Positions 8,799 through 16,506 of a stretch of DNA of 64,000 bases are shown in pieces; position 1 is the stretch's first letter; the number at the start of each line of letters is the position of its first letter. The notes below the pieces were generated by a model. It was not told where the DNA came from and searched no databases. It saw nothing but the letters and a program-made list of their open reading frames with translations. Position numbers and translations under genes: made by a program. The DNA lies in the NCBI GenBank assembly GCA_021740915.1, contig JAIOYW010000011.1, positions 120,163-184,162 of the forward strand. The letters run 5' to 3'. Source of the stretch: Ignavibacteriales bacterium (lineage in GTDB: Bacteria; Bacteroidota; Ignavibacteria; Ignavibacteriales; Melioribacteraceae).

Positions 8799-8850
8799 CC
8801 TCCAATAATCATCAAAACATGCACAATTTGCAAGTTTTGATAATTTAATT
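8799..8850. repeat. 52-bp hairpin repeat, right copy
   Basis: This copy matches 49 of 52 bases of 7394-7445, in the same orientation, 1405 bases downstream. Two of the three changes fall in the stem, so the hairpin here is imperfect (ATCATCAAAACATGCA / TGCAAGTTTTGATAAT). It begins about 106 bases after the ATPase stop. Confidence 0.85.
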
Positions 8851-9107
8851 GATTAATTTGCTTATTTCTCCACTAAAATAATTTAGTAATCCCGGTTTGA
8901 CCAGTCGTGTATTATCAGATTGCAGCTCAGACTGATGAAAAGACTTATATTTATTGGCGATTAATGAAACCCGAAATCCTGAGCTTTTGGAACCAATTGA
9001 TCCGGAATAATCTTATTAGTATAAGCTGGATTCAACTTTGACGAAGGATAATACGGCGAATTATCAGATTATGATTTTTGATGAATAATATTGCAAAACA
9101 TAAACAC
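8851..9107. other. Spacer without a clear gene
   Basis: The combined gap 8693-9107 contains the right hairpin repeat and then about 250 bases with no recognisable gene. One short frame around 8930-9040 (TDEKTYIYWRLMKPEI...) reads without stops for about 37 codons but has no start signal or known family. It may be another relic. Confidence 0.3.
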
Positions 9108-10535
9108 ATGAAATTACTTCTTACCGGCTCATCCGGTTATATTGGAAAACGGCTGCTGCCTGTATTGATTGATGCGGGGCATGATGTTATTTGCTGCGTG
9201 CGGGATGTAAGGAGATTTTCTCCGCCGGACTCGCTTCGCCCGAAGATAAGTATTGTACAAGTCGATTTACTGGATGCCGCCTCACTGGCAAATATTCCTT
9301 CAGATATTGATGCGGCTTTCTATCTGGTTCATTCCATGTCCGCTTCATCAGATTATCAACAGCTCGAAAAGGAATCTGCCGTTAATTTCAGAAATGCGAT
9401 TGATAAAACAAACGCAAAACACGTTGTGTATTTAAGCGGGATAGTAAATGAAACAGCGCTGTCAGAACACCTTGCTTCGAGGAAAAACGTTGAGACAGAA
9501 CTAGGTAAAGGAAGATATCATTTAACCACTCTGCGCGCTGGAATTATTATCGGTTCAGGAAGCGCTTCATTTGAAATAATGCGCGATCTTGTTGAGAAAT
9601 TACCCGTGATGGTCACACCCAAATGGCTCAACACCAAAAGCCAGCCGATAAGTATCTCCGATGTAATCACTATGCTGTCTCTGACTATTCTGAATCCACT
9701 CACCTATGACAAAGATTTTGATATCGGCGGTCCGGATATTTTATCCTATAAAGAGATGCTGCTCGAATTTGGCAGAATGCGAAATCTAAGGCGCTACATT
9801 TTTACCCTTCCGGTAATGACCCCGAAACTTTCTTCCTACTGGCTGTATTTTGTAACTTCCACATCATATAAGCTTGCTGTTGCGCTTGTTAACAGTATGA
9901 AAATCGAAGTGGTCTGCCGGAACGATGAGATCAATAAAGTTTTGGGAATAAACCCGATCGGGTATCAAGCAGCTTTGAAAAGGGCTTTCAGCAAAATTGA
10001 GAGGAACGAAGTCGTTTCAAGCTGGAAAGATGCTTTCAGCAGCAGCGGGTTTAATTTTAACATCTCAGAATTTATTGAAGTGCCCGCTTTCGGATGCTAT
10101 AAAGATACAAGGGAAAAAACATTTTCTGACCGGGATATCTGCATCAATAAAATCTGGAGTATTGGCGGTGAGAATGGCTGGTATTACGGCAACTGGTTGT
10201 GGGAGATAAGAGGCTTTCTCGACAAAGTAGCGGGAGGAGTGGGACTCCGGAGAGGACGTACTTCTGAAAACACATTAAATGCCGGTGATGCATTAGATTT
10301 CTGGAGAGTGCTGTATGCGGATAAAAAGGAGGGACGTTTACTCCTTTTTGCCGAAATGAAATTACCCGGAGATGCCTGGCTCGAATTCAGGATTGCAGGA
10401 AATAAATTGATTCAGACCGCAACCTTCAGACCTTTGGGTTTACTCGGAAGATTATACTGGTTTTCAGTTTTTCCATTTCATGGTTTTATTTTCGGCGGAA
10501 TGATCCGTGAATTGACCAAATCCCGGAAGCTATAA
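9108..10535 (+). CDS. NAD(P)-binding SDR-type protein with C-terminal DUF2867
   Basis: Starting at ATG 9108 the protein begins MKLLLTGSSGYIGKR, a Rossmann TGxxGxxG loop at residues 6-12; an in-frame ATG at 9081 would add nine residues without homology. Residues 1-290 resemble NmrA / atypical SDR proteins (VYLSGIV, LRAGIIIGSGSASFE). Residues about 310-475 resemble DUF2867 (GGENGWYYGNWLWEIRGFLDKVAGGVGLRRGR, broken here by eye), ending in a hydrophobic WFSVFPFHGFIFGGMI segment. Substrate unknown; related proteins are annotated as putative nucleoside-diphosphate-sugar epimerases. The gene is followed by a hairpin terminator. Confidence 0.85.
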   Translation: MKLLLTGSSGYIGKRLLPVLIDAGHDVICCVRDVRRFSPPDSLRPKISIVQVDLLDAASLANIPSDIDAAFYLVHSMSASSDYQQLEKESAVNFRNAIDKTNAKHVVYLSGIVNETALSEHLASRKNVETELGKGRYHLTTLRAGIIIGSGSASFEIMRDLVEKLPVMVTPKWLNTKSQPISISDVITMLSLTILNPLTYDKDFDIGGPDILSYKEMLLEFGRMRNLRRYIFTLPVMTPKLSSYWLYFVTSTSYKLAVALVNSMKIEVVCRNDEINKVLGINPIGYQAALKRAFSKIERNEVVSSWKDAFSSSGFNFNISEFIEVPAFGCYKDTREKTFSDRDICINKIWSIGGENGWYYGNWLWEIRGFLDKVAGGVGLRRGRTSENTLNAGDALDFWRVLYADKKEGRLLLFAEMKLPGDAWLEFRIAGNKLIQTATFRPLGLLGRLYWFSVFPFHGFIFGGMIRELTKSRKL

Positions 10536-10560
10536 ATCACCGCCCATACATTTTAATTCG

Positions 10561-10590
10561 AAAAAGTTTTTGATCAGCATCAACTTTTTT
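10561..10590 (+). terminator. Rho-independent terminator
   Basis: AAAAAGTT pairs with AACTTTTT, with GAT/ATC inside the loop, ending in six T. It lies 25 bases after the SDR-type gene's stop. Confidence 0.65.
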
Positions 10591-10689
10591 GTAAATTATT
10601 TTCGGGCAATCTTCAAAATGCCGCATGGCTGAGAGATCATAAAAACAGATCTTTTGCTGCTCAATGATCCGAAATATGAAATGGTGTTT

Positions 10690-11067
10690 ATGGCGTATAA
10701 AATCAGCGTTGATCATAAAACAAAATTAATTCATTATCAGCATGATGGTGTAATTGATAAGGAACAGATTGGCCTCGCCTGGAACGATTTTTTGCAGATG
10801 AAAGAGTTTACTAAGCAGAAATACAATATACTGTCCGATTATTCCGGGGCAAAATTTAATATGTCGTTTAAGGACGTTGACCTTATAACTAATTTTCTTT
10901 ATTCGCTGAAGGGAATTTTGGAGGGTAAAAAACAGGCGCTGATAATTCTGGAACCGCGCGCCACTGCTTTATCTATTCTCTTCGAAGGAAAGGTAAACGA
11001 AAAGATAGGTTTTATCGTCCGGATATTTTCGAATAAAAAAGATGCCCTTGAATGGCTTACAGAGTAG
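10690..11067 (+). CDS. Small STAS/SpoIIAA-like protein
   Basis: ATG 10690 gives a 125-residue protein beginning MAYKISVDHKTKLIHYQHDG; an ATG at 10681 or one at 10654 is also in frame. The pattern of a beta hairpin, then alternating helices and strands (YNILSDYSGA, QALIILEPRATALSILFEG, VRIFSNKKDALEWL) resembles the STAS/SpoIIAA-like fold, especially the closing 'F-x-x-x-x-A-L-x-W-L' helix. No catalytic residues are evident. The assignment rests on fold-like patterns only. Confidence 0.5.
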   Translation: MAYKISVDHKTKLIHYQHDGVIDKEQIGLAWNDFLQMKEFTKQKYNILSDYSGAKFNMSFKDVDLITNFLYSLKGILEGKKQALIILEPRATALSILFEGKVNEKIGFIVRIFSNKKDALEWLTE

Positions 11068-11369
11068 CCGAACCCAGCCGTAAGACACGATATATTGCCC
11101 GCCAGTCAGACAATCACACATTGACAAACGCAGTTAATTTCCGGATTATAATTCCTTCATCCTCAGCCTGCAAGGCATTTCTATTTTTCCTTAAAAATTG
11201 TTAACTTAACTCACATAAAAAGTCACGATGTCCGTTTTAAAATCTATTTGACGACTGATCTGCGCTGCCCGAAAAAGATCATAAGTCCTATGATCCTTCC
11301 TGATCGGCTTTTAATGAAAATATCGGTATCTGAATTCTTAAACAATTTAGCAAAAGGACTCATAAAAAA
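11068..11369. other. Spacer, nothing recognised
   Basis: 302 bases between two plus-strand genes. There is no gene, RNA or clear repeat. It presumably contains the promoter of the PD40 protein gene, but no element could be assigned with confidence. Confidence 0.4.
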
Positions 11370-12359
11370 ATGAAAACAACGTCAGTCTTAACAGCAGTTT
11401 GTCTTTTCATTTATTCTTCAGGATTTTCCCAGACAGCATCAGACATAAATACTAAGAAATACGACATCGCATATAATGTTTACATCCCTGACAGCGTCAA
11501 AGGCAATTGGGAAATTATCAAAATGAATTTTGACGGCTCGGACAAAAAAAATATCACGAATAATGACGATGTCGCCTGGACTTACACAGCATATAAAAAC
11601 CGCTTATTCTTTATCAGCGACAGGGATACCTGCCACAGGTGTTTCTTCCTGTATGAATCGGATGCCGAAGGCGGCAGCTTAAAAAGAATAAGCGATCAGC
11701 AGCTTGAAGACAGTTGGATGAGCAGCCGCAAAGATGGTGAGGAAATGATTGTTTCGGGACGGGTTGGGAAAGCAGTCCGTTTTCAGTTTTTTATTATCAA
11801 CACAAAAACGGGAGAATCCCGGCAAATAACCAGAGACACCTCTGCAATTTACAGCGATCCCTGTTTTTCGCCTGACGGCAATAAAATAGTTTTCAGTTAC
11901 CGGAAAAATAAACGTGACAAGTCCGCCCATGAGGAATTATTCCTTATGAACGAAGACGGCAGTGAACTAATGCAGCTTACCCGTTACCCCGAGGATAATC
12001 CATCCGCAAAAACATACGGGTATAAGGCGGGTTCCGCGCGCTGGCATCCTACAGAAAATTTCATCTCGTATATCTCAAAACAAGATGGGAGGCACAGCAT
12101 TTTCGCAGTTACGCCCGACGGTAAAAAGCAGTGGAAACTTATTGAGGACGATCAATCGAACGGCTGGCACGATTGGAGCAATGATGGCAAGTGGCTTGTA
12201 TATAACAGTTCGGATAATGAAGAAAAACAGTTTCATATTATGCTGATGAACTGGGAAACAAAAGAGAAAAAACAGCTCACTGACACTACTTATTCTTCGC
12301 AATTATCGCCTGTTTTTATTGAAAAAAAGCAGGAGCACAATGGAATTGGATTAAGATGA
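11370..12359 (+). CDS. Secreted PD40/TolB-type beta-propeller protein
   Basis: An N-terminal signal peptide (MKTTSVLTAVCLFIYSSGFS) is followed by several PD40 (WD40-like) blades: SDPCFSPDGNKIVFSYRKNK near residue 165, ARWHPTENFISYISKQDG near 225, and WHDWSNDGKWLVYNSSDNE near 270. Each carries the S/P-DG-x-x-I/L-x-[FY] blade pattern. The protein resembles the propeller half of TolB without its N-terminal domain. It probably binds a partner or ligand outside the cytoplasm; no catalytic site is visible. Its stop overlaps the start of the DUF1801 gene (ATGA), so the two are translationally coupled. Confidence 0.75.
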   Translation: MKTTSVLTAVCLFIYSSGFSQTASDINTKKYDIAYNVYIPDSVKGNWEIIKMNFDGSDKKNITNNDDVAWTYTAYKNRLFFISDRDTCHRCFFLYESDAEGGSLKRISDQQLEDSWMSSRKDGEEMIVSGRVGKAVRFQFFIINTKTGESRQITRDTSAIYSDPCFSPDGNKIVFSYRKNKRDKSAHEELFLMNEDGSELMQLTRYPEDNPSAKTYGYKAGSARWHPTENFISYISKQDGRHSIFAVTPDGKKQWKLIEDDQSNGWHDWSNDGKWLVYNSSDNEEKQFHIMLMNWETKEKKQLTDTTYSSQLSPVFIEKKQEHNGIGLR

Positions 12360-12760
12360 GAACAGATCAGGTGATCAGTTTAAATAATGCCGTAACAGAC
12401 TTCCTCGCGGAGCTGAATCATCCCCTGCGCAGCGAGATTGAATTGCTGCGTAGAATAATATTAGATTCTAATCCGGCTCTTGCGGAGAATATTAAGTGGA
12501 ACTCTCCAAATTACTCTATCGGTGCGGATGATAGAATTACAATGCGAATCCACCCTCCGAAAAAGATTCAATTAATTTTCCACCGGGGAGCAAAAAAACT
12601 GGAACAGCCGGATAAGAGATTAATTGAGGATAGTTCAGGTTTATTAGACTGGAAGGAAAACGACAGAGCTGTTGCTTCGTTTAATGATGCGGTGGAAATT
12701 GAAACGAAAGCCGCCGCCTTAAAAGCGCTTGTAATTCAATGGCTTCAGGCAGCGGCATAA
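12356..12760 (+). CDS. DUF1801 (YdhG-like) protein
   Basis: A 134-residue protein with the DUF1801 signature: LRSEIELLRRIIL near residue 24 followed by ENIKWNSPNYSIG and MRIHPPKKIQLIFHRGAKK. It is the usual size for the family, which has a small alpha/beta fold and no established activity. The start overlaps the upstream stop by four bases. Confidence 0.85.
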   Translation: MRTDQVISLNNAVTDFLAELNHPLRSEIELLRRIILDSNPALAENIKWNSPNYSIGADDRITMRIHPPKKIQLIFHRGAKKLEQPDKRLIEDSSGLLDWKENDRAVASFNDAVEIETKAAALKALVIQWLQAAA

Positions 12761-12908
12761 AGTGCATTTGATCCGCCGGAATATTATTTATAAATTAATG
12801 TTGAAAAGCCGCTATAATCAACATGCCGGAAGGTATAATGAGCAAGGACATTCTGAGCGTTCATAAATAAATGTACGGCAATATTTTCAGCCGCCTGGAG
12901 GTTTTATC

Positions 12909-13435
12909 ATGATACAAAGGACAGTTTTAATATTAGCTCTTACCCTTTTGACCGGTTTTCTTCCGCCCAGAGAGATCATTTTGAAAGGGTAAATTTTCTG
13001 ATCGGCGAATGGACAGGCACAGGAAGCGGATTTGGGAATAACCAATCCAAAATCGAATCGGTTTTCCGGCTGATTATGCATGGGAAATATATTGAAGTTA
13101 CAAATGAATCACGGTTTGAACCCACTGAAAAAAACCTGGACGGGGAGCATCATATCGATAGAGGCTTCATAACTTTCGATAAGACGAGAAAATTGTTGGT
13201 TTACAGGCAGTTCAATAATGAAGGATACGTCAATCAGTATGTTTTAAGCGATTCACTTTCAACTGAAGCAGATCTGGTTTTTGAGACCGAGGCCATTGAA
13301 AACTTTGTCCCCGGAGGCAAAGCGAGGTTCACGATAAAAATAATTGCTGAAAATAAAATCGAAACAACTTTTGATGTGTCATTCCCGAACAAAGATTTTT
13401 CCTGTTTCGGAATAAACAATCTGGAAAAGAAATAG
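12909..13435 (+). pseudogene. Secreted DUF1579-like beta-barrel protein, frameshifted in the signal peptide
   Basis: A good ribosome binding site (GGAGG at 12897-12901) precedes ATG 12909, which begins a signal peptide (MIQRTVLILALTLLTGF). That frame stops at a TAA near 12990. The mature-like protein continues in another frame from about 12960: SSAQRDHFERVNFLIGEWTG, then the sequence starting at the only in-frame ATG, 13076. The two halves fit as one protein if one base was lost within about 12945-12965. The mature part (VNFLIGEWTGTG..., FITFDKTRKLLVYRQF) resembles DUF1579 / heme-binding-like beta-barrels. It may be a true pseudogene, a sequencing error, or an intact gene starting at 13076 without its N terminus. 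Confidence 0.6.
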
Positions 13436-13514
13436 GAGTCACCGGCAACCGCTTGCTAAGGCAATGCGTAAACGCTGTATCAGGAATGCAATAGAAAATC
13501 TGAAAAGGAGAGAA

Positions 13515-14378
13515 TTGATAGCACAAAATAAAAGCTGGTTAAACAGGACAGAATATCCCTTCAAATCAAATTACTTGGATCTTCCGATGGGCAGAATGCA
13601 TTACGTTGACGAAGGGAAAGGAATTCCGATCGTTTTTGTTCATGGTAATCCCGGCTGGTCCTATGAGTACAGAAAATCGATCAAGGCGCTTTCGGGGACA
13701 AACAGATGCATCGCTGCCGATAATATTGGTTTTGGACTTTCGGACAAACCTTTCGACTGGAATTACCTGCCTGAAAATCATGCGGCGAATTTTGCGCAAT
13801 TTATCGATAATCTCAGACTGGAAAAATTTGTTCTTGTTGTCAATGACTGGGGCGGACCGATCGGATTATCTTATGCGATCAACAATCCGGACAAGATCAG
13901 ACATATAGTGATCACAAATACGTGGATGTGGTCAGCAAAAAATGACCCGTATTATAAAAAATTCAGCGGCTTTGCCGGCGGACCGATTGGCAGGTTTTTA
14001 ATCAAAAACTTCAACTTTTTCGGCAGGGTGATAATCAAAAAGTGTATTGTTGATAAAAAGCATTTCGACCCGGCAATATTCCGTCATCTTGAAACCAGAA
14101 AGGACAGGAAAGGCTGCTGGACTTTCCCAAAACAAATTATTGCTTCAGGTGACTGGCTCGAAAGTTTATGGCAAAGGAAAAAAAATCTTGACGGTATCCC
14201 GAAAACATTGATCTGGGGAATGAAAGATATTGCATTCCGGGAACAGGAATTTAATGTCTGGGATAAAGAGCTGACAAACAAATCTGTTATTAAATTAAAT
14301 AATACCGGACATTATCCGCATGAAGAAGCTGCTGATATTTTTATTGATGAACTTAAAAAAAGTCTGCGGGTAATTTAA
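13515..14378 (+). CDS. Haloalkane dehalogenase-like alpha/beta hydrolase
   Basis: The start is placed at TTG 13515, five bases after AAGGAG; an ATG at 13464 would add 17 residues of poor quality. With the TTG start, HGNP is at 43-46 (oxyanion hole and halide-binding Asn), the nucleophile is D111 followed by W112 in NDWGG, the acid is D238 in WGMKDIAF, and the base is H266 in NTGHYPHEE. The Asp nucleophile, Trp next to it and the Asn in HGNP are the haloalkane-dehalogenase pattern, and Asp-His-Asp with Asn-Trp is the HLD-III-like arrangement. It probably hydrolyses a carbon-halogen or epoxide-type bond, with no proof of substrate. No signal peptide is evident. Confidence 0.75.
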   Translation: MIAQNKSWLNRTEYPFKSNYLDLPMGRMHYVDEGKGIPIVFVHGNPGWSYEYRKSIKALSGTNRCIAADNIGFGLSDKPFDWNYLPENHAANFAQFIDNLRLEKFVLVVNDWGGPIGLSYAINNPDKIRHIVITNTWMWSAKNDPYYKKFSGFAGGPIGRFLIKNFNFFGRVIIKKCIVDKKHFDPAIFRHLETRKDRKGCWTFPKQIIASGDWLESLWQRKKNLDGIPKTLIWGMKDIAFREQEFNVWDKELTNKSVIKLNNTGHYPHEEAADIFIDELKKSLRVI

Positions 14379-14491
14379 TGGCTATATTATTTATAGGCGG
14401 TTTATTTAATTAATGCAGCTCTGACGCATAGAAACTGCCACTATATTTATTATCAGAATAATTTTTAGAATAACTAACCAATAAAGGGAAT

Positions 14492-14899
14492 ATGAAAGTC
14501 AAATCAATTTTTATTAATCTTCCGATAAATGATACGGCGAAAACAAGGGAATTCTGGACAAAACTCGGCTTCTCGTTCAATGAACAATTCAGCGATGATA
14601 AAGCATTGTGCCTGATAATGAATGACGGACTAATTTATTCAATGCTTATTACCCGCGAGTTTTTCTCCACATTTACAAACCGCCCCGTATCTGACGGTTC
14701 CAGCACGCATGTAATAAATGCATTAGAAGTTGAAAGCAGAGAAATGGTTGACGAAATCGTCCGCCTGGCGCTTGAAAACGGCGGCTCCCGTTACAGAGAA
14801 AGCACCGATCACGGCTGGGTGTATTACGATAGTTTTATTGATATTGATGGGCATCAATGGGAAGTGATGTTCACTGATCAAAATCAAATCCCGCAATAA
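14492..14899 (+). CDS. VOC family (glyoxalase/bleomycin-resistance-like) protein
   Basis: 135 residues with two beta-alpha-beta-beta-beta halves: an N-terminal SIFINLPINDTAKTREFWTKLGF and a C-terminal DSFIDIDGHQWEVMF with the usual D-x-D-G-x-x-W-E-V end. VOC enzymes bind a divalent metal and act on small electrophiles or antibiotics; the substrate is unknown. It is separated by one base from the next VOC gene, so an operon of three (14492-15826) is likely. Confidence 0.85.
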   Translation: MKVKSIFINLPINDTAKTREFWTKLGFSFNEQFSDDKALCLIMNDGLIYSMLITREFFSTFTNRPVSDGSSTHVINALEVESREMVDEIVRLALENGGSRYRESTDHGWVYYDSFIDIDGHQWEVMFTDQNQIPQ

Positions 14900-14900
14900 T

Positions 14901-15380
14901 ATGGCTGATCAGAAAATGACTATTTGCCTTTGGTTCGATGACCGGGCGGAAGAGGCTGCTTTATTTTATTCTGCGATTTTCAGGGACAGTTCAATTGGGA
15001 AAATAAGCCGCTATAGCAAAGAAGGTTTTGAATTTCACCGAAAACCCGAAGGCGCTGTAATGACAATTGAATTTTCCCTTAACGGCATGAATTTTCTTGG
15101 CTTAAACGGAGGACCTGCATTCAGATTCAGCGAGGCAGTGTCAGTTGTTGTGCATTGTGACAACCAGGAAGAGATTGATTATTACTGGGAAAAACTTACT
15201 GAAGGGGGCGAGGAAGGGCCCTGCGGCTGGTTAAAAGATAAATTCGGTGTTTCCTGGCAGATTGTCCCGCGTATTTTGTCTGATCTTCTTGCGAGTGACG
15301 ATAGGGGAAAAGTCAGCCGGGTTACTAATGCCTTTTTCCAGATGAAAAAATTCGAAATTGATAAATTACTAAATGCTTAG
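14901..15380 (+). CDS. PhnB-like VOC protein (3-demethylubiquinone methyltransferase fold)
   Basis: 159 residues matching the PhnB / 3-dmu-9_3-mt type: CLWFDDRAEEAALFYSAIF at the N terminus, FLGLNGGPAFRFSEAVSVVV in the middle, and CGWLKDKFGVSWQIVP near the C terminus, all hallmarks of that subfamily. The function of most members is unknown; despite the family name they are not methyltransferases. It is the middle gene of a three-gene unit. Confidence 0.88.
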   Translation: MADQKMTICLWFDDRAEEAALFYSAIFRDSSIGKISRYSKEGFEFHRKPEGAVMTIEFSLNGMNFLGLNGGPAFRFSEAVSVVVHCDNQEEIDYYWEKLTEGGEEGPCGWLKDKFGVSWQIVPRILSDLLASDDRGKVSRVTNAFFQMKKFEIDKLLNA

Positions 15381-15388
15381 AGGAAAAT

Positions 15389-15826
15389 ATGAGCTCAATC
15401 CAGGTCACTATAAATGCATCAATTCTTGCAGACCGTAAAAAAGTATGGGATTATTACACAAACCCCGTTCATATTATTCACTGGAATTTTGCTTCCGATG
15501 ATTGGTGCTGCCCCTCAGCTGCAAATGACATGAGACCCGGCGGGAAATACTCCGCCCGGATGGAAGCGAAAGACGGCAGTTTCGGCTTCGACTTTGAGGG
15601 CATCTACGATGAAATCACCGAAGGGAAAAGTTTTTCTTTTACTCTGGCTGATGATAGAAAAGTTTATGTCTCTTTCGAAGATTCCGGCAATGCAACTCTC
15701 GCCACAGTGAAATTTGACACTGAGACACAAAATCCTGTCGAATTGCAGAGAGCTGGCTGGCAGGCTATCCTCGATAATTTCAAAAAATATGCGGATCAGC
15801 AGGCAGAGACCGCACAAAAGATATAA
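15389..15826 (+). CDS. SRPBCC/AHSA1-type START-fold protein
   Basis: 145 residues with the AHSA1-like pattern: IQVTINASILADRKKVWDYYTNPVHIIHWNFASDDW (split by eye), MRPGGKYSARMEAKDG, then the closing helix GWQAILDNFKKYADQ. This fold forms a hydrophobic ligand cavity; the ligand is unknown. An AGAGGAAA leader lies upstream of the start. It sits eight bases after the PhnB-like gene, completing a VOC-VOC-SRPBCC unit often seen in Bacteroidota-type genomes. Confidence 0.87.
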   Translation: MSSIQVTINASILADRKKVWDYYTNPVHIIHWNFASDDWCCPSAANDMRPGGKYSARMEAKDGSFGFDFEGIYDEITEGKSFSFTLADDRKVYVSFEDSGNATLATVKFDTETQNPVELQRAGWQAILDNFKKYADQQAETAQKI

Positions 15827-16071
15827 TACTCCCGGATAAGATTTTTACTCTCTTCTCCCAGGAGAGATTATTTGTAAGCTGTTAGTATTCAAGGAATTAC
15901 GGAGTGAGTGATCAGGGATTCAGTTTACCACTGGACGGAATATTATCAAATAAATTTCCAGAACTTCCGAAATATTAATATTGGATAAGGAATTTTTATT
16001 AATTTATATTAAGAAGAAAATCGTTTAATCGTGGTGAAAGCAGGCATGAAAAGTAATTATTCAATGCATCT

Positions 16072-16506
16072 ATGAATAAGGATTTGACATATTACTGTTC
16101 GCGTTTTGAGAAGTTAAGAAGAGATAATAAAAATAGCGATAACCACATAAGCCAATTTTATTTGTACCTGAAATTTATGAATATAAAAAAGACAATCGCA
16201 GAATTAGAAAAAAGGTTGCAATTTTATCTTTCCGAGATGAGAAATTCCTGTCTTGATTATCCGCACTACATAATAGAAGTGGGGGCTCTAACTGTTGATA
16301 CAGATGAAAAAGGGGGAATAATTATTCAAAACAAATTGTTCCCGACACAATTTTCGGAAAAAGGAGTTAAAACAATTTTATCAACAACATTTAAAAATTG
16401 TCGTAATGAAATTTTACCCCCAAAAGTTTATAATAAACAAGAATGGTATAGCGAGAAAATTGAACACATCGAGATGACTTTGAGCGAATTAAAGCAGTTA
16501 ATCTAA
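16072..16506 (+). CDS. Unknown protein paired with the nuclease-helicase
   Basis: A 144-residue protein without a recognised family. The N-terminal half is helical (KKTIAELEKRLQFYLSEMRN), followed by a short beta segment (PHYIIEVGALTVDTDEKGGI) and a polar tail ending in a helix. Its stop codon overlaps the next start by one base (TAATG), which points to translational coupling with the helicase. AT-richness matches that gene and differs from the genes on either side, so the two probably arrived together. Confidence 0.65.
   Translation: MNKDLTYYCSRFEKLRRDNKNSDNHISQFYLYLKFMNIKKTIAELEKRLQFYLSEMRNSCLDYPHYIIEVGALTVDTDEKGGIIIQNKLFPTQFSEKGVKTILSTTFKNCRNEILPPKVYNKQEWYSEKIEHIEMTLSELKQLI

Noticed and set aside
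14492..15826. VOC-VOC-SRPBCC unit as an unusual pathway
   Set aside because: This grouping is common in related genomes and nothing in the sequences points to a new pathway.
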